Positions 9,033-20,819 are shown, counted from the first letter of the stretch. The stretch is 64,000 nt of DNA from Berberis thunbergii (GCA_003290165.1 QNQO01009133.1:124001-188000), one strand, 5' to 3'. Numbers and translations: made by a program. The notes: generated by a model from the letters alone, not told the origin.

Positions 9033-11700
9033 TCATTCCTCCGAGCTCAGATCTCTTCCAAGTAAGACCAGCCCCACAGTAGCAAATGCAGACAAGATTG
9101 CTGATGCATAGCCAGTTGCAAGTAAAGCTCCCCTCAATGACTGCATTCAGTTTGTTGTCAGCATAAATATTTTCACATATTTTTAGACACCTTTCTGAGC
9201 AGCAATGCATTGTCGTTTGCGTACTACAGCGAACTCTCAGGTATGCTTTGGATGCCTTGAGCAAGTTCCAAGGAGATAATCCTTTTTTTTTTGTTAACAT
9301 TTGAGCAATCAATAAAATGTTCTTCTCACAGTTTCTTCTTATTCACAATAGACATAAAAGACTATTCTTAGTTTAAAGAGTGGTTACCCAAATACAACGC
9401 TAATTGCCGCTCCAATATAAGCTTTATCTGAAGTCAATGCAACCTGTAGTTCTCCAACTGTAATAAAAAACGATGCACATCATCTGCAAAGGGAATGTAG
9501 AAACAAACTTTTCAACTTTGAGAACTATAGTTTTACCTTAAACATCCTACTAGGCTACTAGTAACTTGGGGTTTTTCATCAGTATCCGTGACGGAAATTG
9601 CAGATAATAGATGTCCTGTCTCAATCATTGTTTTGGCAAACTGCAATGCACCGTATTAATGAAAAGGAGTTAGACTTCTTCTCCTTTGTCAGACAACAAT
9701 ACTACAGGTGCATCCACAATTAAGATACTTTGACTACTACCCTCAACTTCTACATGTTCATTTCCACTGATAAGTTATACTCGTATAGCGCGTGGTGGCT
9801 TAGAATCTATCAAGATCTGACATATCAAAGGGCATTTATGTAGTCCATAGGCCACAACCCAATGGAATCTGAAGAAGAATGGGAGAAAGAAAATGAAAAC
9901 AAGAAATCTACATCAGGCATAAAATGACCTAGACAATGTAGGAAAACCTACAGGCATAATAGACAAATCTACATCCAAGATGAGCATCGTCGTACTGGAA
10001 AGCTTGAGAAGTAAATTTTATTTAATTTTTCTATTTTAATTTTTTTCTGAATCGATGCAGCTATTGTTTTTCGATCAGCATAGCCTTTTTGTTCTGCTGA
10101 CCAACAACCACAGAGCATTGTTTTTTAAGGCTAAGCATTAGGCCCTCTTGGACTGTTCAAGACAGTAGAATGGTTGAGTCGCGCATTCAACTGTTCATTG
10201 CTGTTTGTTACGAGGATGATGAGGTATGAAATCCATAAGAATATCATTATCAGCATCAAATATATATTTATCAGAAAGGCCAAGAAAATCTACATGAAAG
10301 GATTAGTCCTGAAAATTGTTCATTCAGTTCATGTAAAAATAGGACTTCATGGAAAATCAGACCAACCAAATCTATACTAATTCACAAAAAAAAAAGTGGA
10401 ATCAGCGCTGTTACTGTAAAAATAGCATAACTGTACGTAGCATGTTATTACCTTTTGTAGCTTGCCTTGACCATATGAGCTCATGGATTTAAATCTCCTT
10501 CCAGAAGATATGAAGTGCTTTCCCAATGCTGCAAAGAGTAAAATTCCAATATAGTAAAAAAAAAAAATCCTATATACAATAAGTAAAACATCGTCAATAT
10601 CTGTTTCAACTCTCACCTGATTTGGCATTGTCTGATAAAGGGTCTGCCAAGGAAGGGAGCTTGCTTGCAATACTACCAGAAGTTGATGTATCAGCTACTT
10701 CCCATGCTCAAGACAAATTCAACAATGCTTCTCCCAATTCTCGACCACACTGAAAATGATAATTCAAAGACACAAGTGTCATCCACTATACTGGATTAAA
10801 AAGCAAATACCCCCTTGTCTTTGAAGATGCTGCCAGAGATTAACTAGTTTACAACACCAAAATGGGAGCATTTCAGACTTATAACCAAATCCCAACATGG
10901 ATTTGTATACTACACCCATCGTTTTGATATTTCTGAAATTTGGAAAATATCAAAAGAGACAGATACTTACCTCATCAATGACTGGGCCATTGAAAGATCG
11001 AAAGCAGCATCATTCAACTTCAACCGCCAATAAATATAATCAATCTTCTATACCACTTGTATACATACGAATTCAATTGAAATGAATAAAGGGGAAGACA
11101 AGGAGATGCTTACGTCGAGTCGATGGAGATCACTGGGGAGTTGACCCAAGAAATCGGGAGGGAGCTAAGCAAAGCTATCCTGCAACACATTATCAATCAA
11201 GAGAAGATAAATAGAGCTATACAATTGTTCCATGAAATTTACTGAAAGAGGAGAAATAAATAAATTGACAGCTACTTACAGCAATGTCTTTTTTTTTTTT
11301 TTTGGAAATCGAGCTGGGTTAAGTACCCTACTCTCACAAGAGAAGATTCACCAAAACAAACCTAGACTATAAATCAACTCAGCCTTTGTACATTTTGTTT
11401 GTTTTCTTAGGTCTATTGGATTTCCGGAGACATAGTCGAAATTTTTTATGTGGGTGTTAGAGAACGTCTTTGCAGCCGGTTCTGTAAACACATCATCATC
11501 ACTGAAGAGGTCTGGCTCATGCTCTTCTTCAGGAACCTGACAAATTTCATGTCACAATCTATTGCATGTGCAGTTCTTACAGCAATGTCTTGAAGAAGGG
11601 GCGTTGGAGAATCTGCAGATGATGATGATTCAGCTAATGCTTTTGCAAGAATATTGGTTGGTTTGTAGAATTTTTGTTTCTTGGAAGATTTGATTGTCAT
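9033..11700 (-). pseudogene. Decaying multi-exon gene for an unidentified protein with C-terminal membrane segments
   Basis: A chain of exon-like segments with GT..AG borders runs on the minus strand. 11581-11700: starts MTIKSSKKQKFYKPTN. 11114-11179: DSFA*LPPDFLGQLPSDLHRLD. About 10971-11022: KLNDAAFDLSMAQSLM. 10617-10749: ELGEALLNLS*AWEVADTS. 10452-10528: ALGKHFISSGRRFKSM. 9537-9640: FAKTMIETGHLLSAISV. About 9388-9430: VALTSDKAYIGAAISVV. 9033-9140: ATGYASAILSAFATVGLVLL, ending SSEE then TGA. The last two segments are hydrophobic and Gly/Ala-rich, probably membrane helices. In-frame stops lie at a probable Gln (TAG, third listed as '*' after SFA) and a probable Arg (TGA, after NLS); both fit C-to-T change. 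Phase also fails between the last three exons. A poly(A)-tailed insertion sits in intron 1. The family was not recognised. Confidence 0.6.
11290..11575 (-). mobile_element. Poly(A)-tailed retroposed insertion with 15-bp target duplication
   Basis: The 15-mer CTTACAGCAATGTCT occurs at 11275-11289 and again at 11576-11590. The DNA between them ends on the minus strand in a run of about 16 A (T-run at 11288-11303). This is the layout of a LINE-mobilised insertion. It lies at the donor site of the first exon of the minus-strand gene; the duplication copied the exon end plus GTAAG. Inside, a segment with a good acceptor reads VPEEEHEPDLFSDDDVFTEP, so the insert may be a retroposed mRNA piece. Its source was not recognised. 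Confidence 0.6.
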
Positions 11701-12057
11701 TTATGGGATAATCGTAAGAGCAGAAGACAGGGCTCTTATTGTAGGAAGAGGATGATGGGTTTAAGAGTGGTGGAAGAACAAGGTAGGAAGATGATGCTGA
11801 AGTTGCCATTCTTCAGATTTTCAGTTGGCTGGGTGGTTATTTTTTCAAAAGCACTCTTTGCTCACTATCAATCACCACCACTGTAGTGATCCAATAAAAA
11901 ATAATTGGTTGTAGGAAGTGAACTATAGTCATCCCTGACCCACCTTCATCCAATATCTATTCATCTATCAAAAAACTTTTAATTAAAATACATGAAAAGT
12001 ATAAATCCTACAAAATGTTGAGCATTAAGAGACAGCCGCCCTACTTATCCCTCTTCA
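11701..12057. other. Upstream region of the decayed gene, no gene seen
   Basis: Lies 5' of the minus-strand start at 11700. AT-rich, no clear TATA element singled out. Confidence 0.3.
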
Positions 12058-12066
12058 TTATGCGCC

Positions 12067-12229
12067 GAGCTTTGCTACAGAGCGAGGGAGGGAGCGAGGG
12101 AAAGGGGGCGAGGGATGGGTGGTAACCACTCATCCGTCTCGAGATGAGCTCATCGAATTGGAGATAAGCAATGGCGCTTATCTCGAGGCGGATGTCCCTC
12201 GCTCCCTCCCTCGACCCCTAGAATTTTCC
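12067..12229. mobile_element. MULE-type fold-back MITE A3
   Basis: Ends GAGCTTTGCTACAGAGCGAGGG (left) and GGAAAATTCTAGGGGTCGAGGG (right, reverse complemented), followed by GAGGGAGCGAGGG on both arms. An exact 9-bp duplication TTATGCGCC flanks it at 12058-12066 and 12230-12238. Same family as A1, A4 and A5. Confidence 0.85.
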
Positions 12230-12523
12230 TTATGCGCCATTCATATGTGCCTGGAGTGAATTGCAATACAGATATTTAATCAACTAAAAATGCTTCGACA
12301 TAATATATATATACATCATTTTGAGAGACGATTACAAAGGATGTTTAGTGAATAGTGATGCCCATGGTTAAAGATTTTTCCCACACTGAGAAGCTAATCA
12401 TTGTGAATGTGATTATTGTGACCGATCCGGTGAAAATGCTGACAAGTCAAGAGTGAACTGAAAATGAGAGAGATCAAAGAGAAAATGCTGTGACAAGTCA
12501 AGAGTAAACCGATAAAATCAGAG

Positions 12524-12724
12524 GAGCAGTTCTGCATGGCGAGGAAGTGGGCGAGGAAAGGAGCGAGGGGAGGGAGGTGGCGGGGTGGGGACCATTCAAC
12601 TCCCTCGAGATGCGAGCACAAAAAATGAGGGCACACATCCTGAGGGAAGTGAATGGTCCCCACCCCGCCACCTCCCTCCCCTCGCTCGTTTTCTCGCCCG
12701 CTTCCTCGACATTTAGAATTTCTG
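12524..12724. mobile_element. MULE-type fold-back MITE A4
   Basis: Ends GAGCAGTTCTGCATGGCGAGG (left) and CAGAAATTCTAAATGTCGAGG (right, reverse complemented). The arms pair through GAGCGAGGGGAGGG and GTGGCGGGGTGGGG. An exact 9-bp duplication AAATCAGAG lies at 12515-12523 and 12725-12733. Very similar to A1, suggesting recent amplification. The arms give open frames on both strands, which are artefacts of GC-rich palindromic DNA. Confidence 0.9.
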
Positions 12725-13049
12725 AAATCAGAGATATCAAAGGAGCAAAAAACAGAGTGAACCAATAAAAGCAGAGATATCAAAGGAGAAAAAACACTAA
12801 AATCTCATTGAACCCATAATGGTAACAATGCCATGGAAAAATAAAAACTAGTTTCGGAACCCCTTTCATATTCACAGCCTGTACAATGATATCATTTCCT
12901 CAGATCAACATAAATATACATGAACCTCAACTTGCATATCTGCACATTATGGAAGGAGTCTGTCGCAGTTGATCCATACAATAGCTACTTGAACAACCAT
13001 GTGCTCTGAGACATTCTAACAGTTCTCAAAATCGAACACAAGCAAGTTT

Positions 13050-15839
13050 TCATTCTCTATTTCGGCTTGATGGGCTGTAAAACTCAATTCTGCAGCCACA
13101 GTATCTTTTTAAACTCCCTGTGTCAGGCTGATGATGATCAAGAGATTGTATCCAGCTCCAGCTGTCCAGGTCAAATTCTGTTTGAGAGGCAGCATCCTCC
13201 GTCAAAATTTCTGAGGTTGGCTGCAGATTTGGAAATTGTTGCAAACTTAAATCAAAGTTTGCTGTATCTGGATTCAGGTCATTGAGCGCACTAGGATGAT
13301 ACTCATGCAGATTTGTGTTTTGGAACACCTCACTTGTTTGAGTAGGCTGGCTATATAGTGAAGGTTGCAAAGAGACATTATACGAGTCAGAATTGATGGA
13401 ACCATTGCATACAGGCTGGGAAGTAAAATGATGTGTGTTTTGGTAAATGTCACTTGCATGGGGAAGAGGCTGAGTATATGTTGAAGATTGTGAAGTGACA
13501 TAATATGAGTGAGAATCCACTATATTGCTGGCTATGCTAGACTGAGAGGAGCCATGATATGCATTTGGTTCAGCATTAGTTCCGAAGAATGAGTCCTCTC
13601 TCCTACTGTGGTGATCATCATTACCTGTTACGGGTGTGTGGTGATTCCTCTGCGACCGAGCCATGTGATTCTCATGGGACGAAACTCCATGCCTAGGTCG
13701 ATTTCTTCCCCAAGCAACACCGGGAGTTCCTGCCCTCTTAAAATCCGTATGTGGGGAACTAAAATGATGACCTAAACTACCCGCATTTCCACTACTTCTA
13801 TCCCTTTGGAGGGCAATATCAGTCCTATAGTTTGAACCATGCACCGGTTGCGGTTTGCTGACATGATATGGCAATCTGCTTCTTCCCGTGGAAACTCCTG
13901 ACCGCTGGTTGTTCCTATTGCTTATGATACCTGGCACACTATAACTGTTTGTTGATGAGCAAGCACGGAGCTGGTTTGATTTCAATCGGTATTGTGGATG
14001 ATAGTTACTATGCAAGGGTTGTGAAGGGCCAAGTGTGGGACCAGACTTATTCAGAGGTAAAGCTACTGGCAGAGCAGTATCAGGAAGCTTCTGCGGTTGC
14101 ACTTGTGTTGTTTTCCGGTGCTGGAGGTATTTCCTCCGCAGTTTCCATACTTCTTCTTTATCATTAGAATTGCAATGGTCACCATGTAACTCACCAGTTC
14201 CCCAGTAACTGCATGGAGCAAGAGTGTCGCAGACATAACAATGGCACTGTATTTTACCAGAAGTAACAATCAAACAATCAAAACACAACCCGAAATTAGT
14301 TTGAGAGAACCTCATTAGTAAGAGCACTGCAACTAAAGGGAGAATTCTTGTATCGGGAGTGATCTTTACCTGATCGCAAGTATTCGCATGTGGGGTGATG
14401 CTGAAAGGAAATTTAGCACATAGATGCCGCGCGTGAGGATAATCTCGGCATGCTAGCTACAAGAGAAACATAATTTGAGGTCATTACACAGAATACTCAA
14501 TGACCTATGAAATAATGAGCTTACATTATGAAATTGATATGGAAAGAGGAACAAAGCATTTTGTTATAATTCAAAGTTAATGACCCAAAACTAAAATAAA
14601 TTAGTAGAACAGGTTACAAGTTCTGGGATGCTTGAAACGACACAGAAAATTGATGTGGCACTACCATCACATTGTCCCCCTGCTCTGTAAACATCCGAAT
14701 TGACAAAAGCATTTGAGAAAGCATCGCAACCACATACGAAGACGAAATATTGGAAACCTCTGTAGTCCTGAAAGCTAGAACCAAATGGCTCAGCAGATAA
14801 TAGGATATTGACTAATTTCAAAAGTTCACTTTTTATGTCATTCATGATTGATGCTAAAGCACTACATGAGCAAATATTACGTATGTGTGTAAGAAGAGAT
14901 GGAATATTCTGAACCTCATCGTGTAAAAAAGTGATAAGAGATCTGACCCTGAAGAGAGCAGAAAAATCTTCTAGTTTTTTACATGATAGAAAATGAACAT
15001 ATACATACAATCAATATATTCATGCAAGAACACTGACACGGGTTTTCAACACCATAATATACATATAATTTGATGCACAGGACAGAGCTATGTGGCGGTG
15101 ATGCCACCACCTAATATGAATAGACCAAAAAGACAATTAAACAGTGTCTTCCATATCTACTATGAACATATACAGGACCCAAAAATTGCTGCAGTCCACA
15201 TGGTCAATACGATTACATACAAGTTGACAGAGAAGACAATGATCCCAAGCATAGTTGGTGCTATCAAGATTGTTTGGGGCTAATGCCTCAAAATACGCAA
15301 CTTACCATTTCAAAAACAAACTGACAGATGTCTCACCTCTCAAGCACTTCATGTTAGATGTGTGTACCTGCATGGGTTGGTTATGGACCATGAGGGCATA
15401 CACGGAGTGCTCGCGGAGCTTAAAGAGTTATGAAAGGTATTCATATTTCGTAGTCCCTGAACTGTGCCACATATGGTACGACTATGGTTATGATTGCTTT
15501 TGTATAAAAAAAAAAAACCACATGGAAACTCAGGTGAAAACAAATCATTTCGACCTACCACACAAGCAATCAATCAGCCCTTTCTAAAAAGTGTCCAGCA
15601 GTAAAACAATCAGAGATAGTCATGCTACCGATATATCTGTTTTCTTGATACAATTGGATTCACTGTCAGGATTCCAATTTCCTTCAATCTTGTTACATTT
15701 TCTTCGCTTATGTCTGCTTGGGCTTTATTGACTTCTTTTTCTCTTGTATCTCATTCAGTGTTCTAAAAATCGTCCTAGGCGGCCGCCTAGCTGAGGTCTA
15801 GGAGCTAGGCGGCTGGGAGCCACCCATGCGGGCTAGGAT

Positions 15840-15870
<31 letters not shown>

Positions 15871-17755
15871 CCGGTTCAAAATAAAAATTAAGACTATTAT
15901 TTTTTATACATTTTGCTTATGTATCTTAGCATTGAATTGGAAGTAATATATATCCTATTATGTTAAGATTTTATAAATTATAATAAATAAGTAAATAACC
16001 GCCTAGGCACCCCACTTAGGCTCCGCCTAGTCCTCTAGGCACTAGTCCCCTGCTCGTCGCCTGTCTACCACCTAGCGATTTTTATAACACTGATCTCATT
16101 ACATATCGAATTATCGATCTCTGATACCATTTTCATTATAAGTACATTGAAACCGAAATTTATTCATTATTAAGACAGTAAGAAAGCTCAAGCCTCAGGG
16201 TCCATGTCCAAGAGGTATCTAACTTATTCCGATGCAGCCGTCTCTTTTATTTTGACAAAACAGTTGGGTTTGAGTTTCCCATCCATTCAAGAGATTGGTA
16301 AATTGAATGTTGCGGAGGAGAAACAAGATTGTTATCTGCTTAATTTTGTAATTGTATAGTTCTTCAAGCAGTACTTTGAAAGTTCCTGAAATTTTTCTCA
16401 CCACTAGTTGAGAAGGAGAGGCCTAACCAAGTACGGCTCCTTTAATTGCATAGGAAACTACAATTAACGTGAACTATTGTGTTCTTAGTTTCAGCAACAC
16501 ATTCAGTCATAAATATCCCACAAGAGAATCTCCATCATCTAGGATGCCAAACCTGCCAAATACGTTTGGAATGAAAGAGGATAACAACCTCCTCCGACCC
16601 CTTTTCCATTTCCCTTCGTGCATTACATCAAGAATGCAGAGCTTGAACACCACATGCACAAAAGAAGTAGTTGGGTACAAAAAAAATGACATTCAAGGAT
16701 CAGATGATAATTGATTCCATTTTCCCACCAAACATGGCACGTCCAATATCCACCTCCATTCCCATATTGGCCAAGATGTCCAGGCCACAGGCTGAATGAC
16801 TTGATAGGACTGTCTGGAAGCCTTTATTTGAAGGTCACATCACACTACTTGTTCATGCCAAAATTTGATTTGTCTCCTTTATCAAGAACATGTCTTACCC
16901 CAGATAGAGACGTTGGAAACAATCCTCCTCGCCTTAGTACCAAAACACCAAGTGGATGAGAGTTAGTGTACCCGCTTCCATTGCTTCCATACTTAACTTG
17001 GATAACCCTCATCTACAAACAATCTTATTGCGCAAAAGCAAGTCTAAAATCATATTAAAACATTCACACAACGATGATAAAGGAGAAAAAAGTAAGTACA
17101 GACATCAAGCAAAATCTTTTAATGCATCAACAATTCCTACTTAAATCAAACTATATGACTATTTCTCCAAATTTGGAAGACTTTACTGAAGTAACAAGAA
17201 TCATTACAAATAATAAAAAAAAAAATTTCCAAAATTTATCATCGCCTCAATGGAAACCAATCACGGGTATCAATTACTCCTAGAAAAACTAAACTAGGAG
17301 CAAAAACTCTTTCTTAAAGAAAACCAAACATGGGTATCAATGAAACAAAAAATACTTAAATTCTCACTGAAAACCAAACATGCGTATCATAATTCTTAAT
17401 TTCAAATATAAATATGAAAAAGTAACTAAATATATACCTGCCCCTTTTCACCAACAATAAGCAACTCCTCCTCTGACCCATCATCTGCACCATTAGCTTT
17501 AAGCTCAACAGGCTTATCAGGGTCAGCATCCAAGATCAAGCAATCATTTTCATCATCATCCAAGGTCTTCTTACTCTGCAAAACTGAAGCTGAAGAAGCT
17601 TTCACCTCCCCCACCACCACAACCTCATCAGAATCATCTTTCTCAAGCATTTCCGAGAGCCAATCGACTTCATCCTCTCTGGGTATTTTTCCAAACCCAG
17701 TATTATCCTCCTCCTCATCCGAGCTGATCTCAAGGACTTCAGGATTCGACCCCAT
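13050..17755 (-). CDS. Plant protein with acidic N-terminus and Cys/His-rich ACRDYPH..CHCYVCD block
   Basis: Three exons join in phase 0. Exon 1 (17438-17755) starts MGSNPEVLEISSDEEED and is strongly acidic to VGEKGQ. Exon 2 (14370-14456) is LACRDYPHARHLCAKFPF to HANTCDQ. Exon 3 (13050-14246) begins CHCYVCDTLAPCSYWGTG, then DHCNSNDKEEVWKLRRKY, and ends in a low-complexity Ser/Gln/Asn/His tail, stop TGA. Total about 533 residues. The paired Cys and His (ACRDYPH, HLCAK, CHCYVCD, DHC) suggest a metal-binding module; I know this block as a conserved plant-only signature but cannot attach a function. The acidic N-terminus would suit a nuclear protein (inference). The start ATG at 17755 was chosen because the preceding in-frame codons are GTG. 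Splice sites are CAG|GT and AG|. No stops or frameshifts, so it is probably functional. Intron 1 is about 3 kb and carries a hAT MITE. Confidence 0.75.
14457..17437 (-). other. Large intron 1 of the acidic/Cys-His-rich gene
   Basis: About 3 kb between exons 1 and 2. It contains the hAT MITE at 15756-16092 and several unassigned frames, the longest on the minus strand at 14591-15010 (139 codons, hydrophobic/Cys-rich, no family recognised). Nothing suggests an extra exon of the host gene, since exons 1 and 2 join in phase without one. Confidence 0.5.
15756..16092. mobile_element. hAT-type MITE in the intron
   Basis: Terminal inverted repeats CAGTGTTCTAAAAATCG and CAGTGTTATAAAAATCG, each followed by a CTAGG-rich inner arm (CCTAGGCGG). 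An exact 8-bp duplication ATCTCATT lies at 15748-15755 and 16093-16100. CAG tips and an 8-bp duplication are diagnostic of hAT elements. A run of about 29 T near 15842-15870 lies inside. No coding capacity. Confidence 0.85.
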
Positions 17756-19201
17756 ACCCACCACTCAATCAATTGGGGTTTTGTCTGGGGAAGAGAAGAA
17801 AGACCAAAATTTGCATTTCAAGATTCAAACTTTATGGGTTGAAATTGCTCAGAAAAGGAGAGATTGAAGTGTAGACACCCTTTACTGAGTTGTGAATCAG
17901 TGGGAATAGAGAAAGGGGAGGGTTTTTTATTTCGGTGAACGCCCCTTTGCTTTCCTCCTGCAAGTTCAACACACAAAGGTTGGTCCTTCATCACGTACAC
18001 ACACTATACCCTCTCTGCTCTTGCCGCGTGCACTGCACGTGATCATCATTATTATGTCATAAATAATAATTAAAAAAAAAAGAGAAAAATTAGAAACTTC
18101 ACAAATCACTGATATTTAGAAAATACCTATAAACACGAGGAGAGTTTTGTGGAGATGATTAGGAAATGAAATTGATATTTATAGAGAGAGATTTTAGGAA
18201 TTTATTATTGTATTTCCAAACAAGGAGGTTTTTATGGAAAATATTTTGGGAAAGTGTTTTTTTTTTTAGACCAAGGTAAAACACCATGTTTGCATTTTTT
18301 TAGTCTAAATATAAACATTTTAGTCATTGTACTATAAGAAAACAATGATGCCCCATAAGTTTTTTTTCCTTTAATAATAAGTTATTGTAAATTAATCATC
18401 CTTAAAAACATGACACGGATACCAGGTAAGTTTTTCATGGATTAAAAGGAGCTTTAACAAATTGTTGGGGAAAAAGTTCCTTGAGTAGAGAGTTCACTGA
18501 TAAAAAAATCCCGAAGAAGTATGATGTGAATTATTTCGGCTTTCCTTACTGAACTTGCTCGTAAACAACTACAGGGAACATTATTTAGTGCATTCACAGG
18601 AAAATCATTTTTTTCCTTTCTTCTAAACTGAAGAATTATGTTAGTGTTTGTATTCACCTTTGATACAGAACACATTTTGCAGGCGTATTTTATTGTATGT
18701 ATCAGCTGAAACTGCCGCCAGTCAGCATTCACAACCATACAACAGACTTCATATTGAATATGACAATAAGCCTGTGCTTGTTTAGCAAAAGCGCGTTAGT
18801 ATTAGAAGTATGAACCTATGAATCTTACTGGGGGAGTGGGTAATATCACCAACTTATTATCATCCCCAAATTTTGAAACAAGGTGATGTTAATGTCAACA
18901 GTTACACTTGACTTGATGTTGCTTGTAAAACTCATGCATTGTTTTCTCAGTCTGTTTTGGACTTACCTACTGAACTTGCTCAGAAACAACTATGGAAACC
19001 CTTTTAGCGCATTCACAGGAAAATACTTGTAAAGCTCTTAGTGCATTCACCTTTGGTACAAAACAAAGTTTTTGCAAGCATATTTTATTGTATTATTTGC
19101 TGAAATTATAAATTTGAGTCCACATTCATACTGGCAATAATTTTAGCAGAAAGTATCATCAAAATTAACAACTAATTTTATTGGAATATCACCGACTTAT
19201 T
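17756..19201. other. Upstream region of the 13-17.7 kb gene, then duplicated non-coding DNA
   Basis: 17756-18060 holds the probable promoter and 5' leader of the minus-strand gene. 18540-18760 and 18960-19110 resemble each other (both contain CTGAACTTGCTC and TTTTATTGTAT), a diverged tandem duplication. 18877-19370 is copied at 50024-50550. Confidence 0.4.
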
Positions 19202-19370
19202 TCAGACTGATAACTCGGACTTTGAAACAATAACACCGTCACTATCTGCATACAGCCAATTTCCATCACGAATCAGAGCTCCTGCAATGTAGACAGGGAC
19301 ATGTTTTTCTGGAACGCCCTTTATGCTTGATTTCAAAGGATGAGATGCCAAAGCTCTAACACCAATATCA
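18877..19370. repeat. Segmental duplication, copy 1 (partner at 50024-50550)
   Basis: The run from TGAAACAAGGTGATGTTAATG through ACACCAATATCAT is present twice in the same orientation with scattered substitutions and small indels. It includes the 3' end and downstream flank of the RraA-like pseudogene, so the partner is a second, shorter pseudogene copy. Confidence 0.85.
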
Positions 19371-19926
19371 TATCCATTAATCTCGTCTATGTCTCTAATG
19401 CAGCCATTGACTTAGAATATCAGCCCAACCCATGGTTTGTGCCAACATTGCTAAGTTTCCTCCAACAATGGCACATCTCATGCTTCCCCCACCATCTATC
19501 ACAAGAACCCTTCCCTCGCCTTTGGTCTCAAGGAGCTGCATAACCAACACATTGTCCTCACGCCAAAAGTGATCACTACACCAAATTGACATATTTGTAA
19601 CAACTTAAAAAAACAATAACAATTTTGAGCTATTACAATTCACCAAACAATTTCAAGTCAAAACTAAATTTAGTCAACAAAATGAAAAATAGTTACACAA
19701 AAAAGTGATATAATAAATTAGATCACCATGAATAGCATCACTTGTGAGCCCATACTATTTGTAGTGATATAATTATTGAATCATTTTGTTTGTAAAAATG
19801 TGTAAAATTGTTTTGTGAATTGTTATAGCTCAAAAGTGTTACTATTTTTGGATTGTTACAAAAATGTCAATTTAGTGTAGTGAATGCATTTAAATCACAA
19901 GCTTCGGCAGTTGCTAAGAAAGCCAT
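19202..19926 (-). pseudogene. RraA-like / 4-hydroxy-4-methyl-2-oxoglutarate aldolase relic
   Basis: The start reads MAFLATAEACDLNA at 19926 downward, the usual N-terminus of plant RraA-like proteins. A CACTA MITE (19574-19882) follows, then [34 protein letters not shown], a frame break near GWADI, then [49 protein letters not shown] and ELSV before TGA (19202-19204). The GGGS..R..VGGN and G.IRD motifs are the family's substrate and metal-binding regions. Roughly 30 residues between the start and EDNVLV are missing at the MITE junction. The MITE, the deletion and the frameshift make it non-functional. MITE A5 sits just upstream. The product family (trimeric aldolase/decarboxylase or RNase E regulator-like) is known; no activity is expected here. 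Confidence 0.85.
19574..19882. mobile_element. CACTA-type MITE (copy 2) in the RraA-like pseudogene
   Basis: Left end CACTACACCAAATTGACA, right end reverse complemented CACTACACTAAATTGACA. Same family as 1755-2235, sharing interior words such as GTGATA..AATTGTATCACCATGAA and GCTCAAAAGTG. Flanking triplets are GAT and AAT, so the 3-bp duplication is imperfect. It interrupts the reading frame after the 14th codon of the host pseudogene. Confidence 0.8.
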
Positions 19927-19977
19927 GTTGCCTACAGATGCACGTACTTCTTATTTATTTCTGCAATATAACAGAAA

Positions 19978-20166
19978 CAGAAATTCTAAATGTCGAGGGG
20001 ATGAGCGAGGAAACGAGCTAGGGAAATGAGGTGGCGAGGTGGAAGCCGTCCATTTCCCTCGGGATGCGCACGTAAAAAGTCAACGCACACATCCCGAGGG
20101 AAATGAACGGCTTCCACCTTGCCACCTCATTTCCCTCGCCCGTTCCCTCGACGTGTAGACTTACTC
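19978..20166. mobile_element. MULE-type fold-back MITE A5
   Basis: Left end CAGAAATTCTAAATGTCGAGG, right end reverse complemented GAGTAAGTCTACACGTCGAGG. The arms pair through GAAATGAGGTGGC and CCGTCCATTTCCCTCGGGATG. An exact 9-bp duplication TAACAGAAA lies at 19969-19977 and 20167-20175. It lies in the 5' flank of the RraA-like pseudogene. Confidence 0.9.
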
Positions 20167-20548
20167 TAACAGAAAACAACCACCTTTTTTAAGTTTGGAG
20201 ATCTGCATATGACTCAGAACCTATTAAAAACGTACATCCATATGTTAAAAGATCGCCAGAAACAGAGATGGAAGCATCCATCCTTCAAGGTGCAACTAAT
20301 TCGATCAATAATTAGTACTCAAATGCATTATCTTTCTCCTTCCTTTCCTCCCAAGTTTCTAGATATCTCACACAGATGCACTGATGAGTCATGCCAATAC
20401 AAGTTACAGATTACTATAACAAACTTTTACTTTTTGGTTTATTTGAAACCTACTACAATTTATGATGTTTCATAGACGGGATCCATACACACAGTAACCA
20501 TCTTCCACATGTAGTTGCCTAGTTTGGATTGAAATATCTTCACTTGCC

Positions 20549-20709
20549 TGTTACGAGATTATTTATGTTAGGAAATTATTTAGGTGATTTATTCATTTAT
20601 TCTTTCATTTATTCTAGAATAGCTATATATGGGTAATTGCTTTGTTATAGGAAATTACTTTCTCAAGAAGTTTAATATTTCCTAAACTATTGCTAGGTAT
20701 TATGAGAAA
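20549..20709 (+). repeat. Copia-1 5' LTR, left part
   Basis: Matches the first two-thirds of the 3' LTR at 33987-34219, with an extra TTCATTTATTCTT duplication. It ends with the 9-bp TATGAGAAA (20701-20709) that is repeated at 30366-30374 on the far side of the Pack-MULE. Confidence 0.9.
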
Positions 20710-20819
20710 GAGTAATTCTATATGTCGAGGATTTGGGCGAGGTGGGAAGTGCAACGCACGCGAGCGGGCTGACGTGGTGAAAAAAAAAAAAAAAAAAAAG
20801 TTCGCGAGGGAAATGAAAA

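Noticed and set aside
12394..12783. Overlapping open frames of 73-129 codons on both strands
   Set aside because: They lie in the GC-rich palindromic MITE A4, where lack of stops is a composition effect.
15842..15870. Long T-run as a retroposed poly(A) tail
   Set aside because: It lies inside a hAT MITE with its own exact 8-bp duplication, so it is an internal homopolymer.
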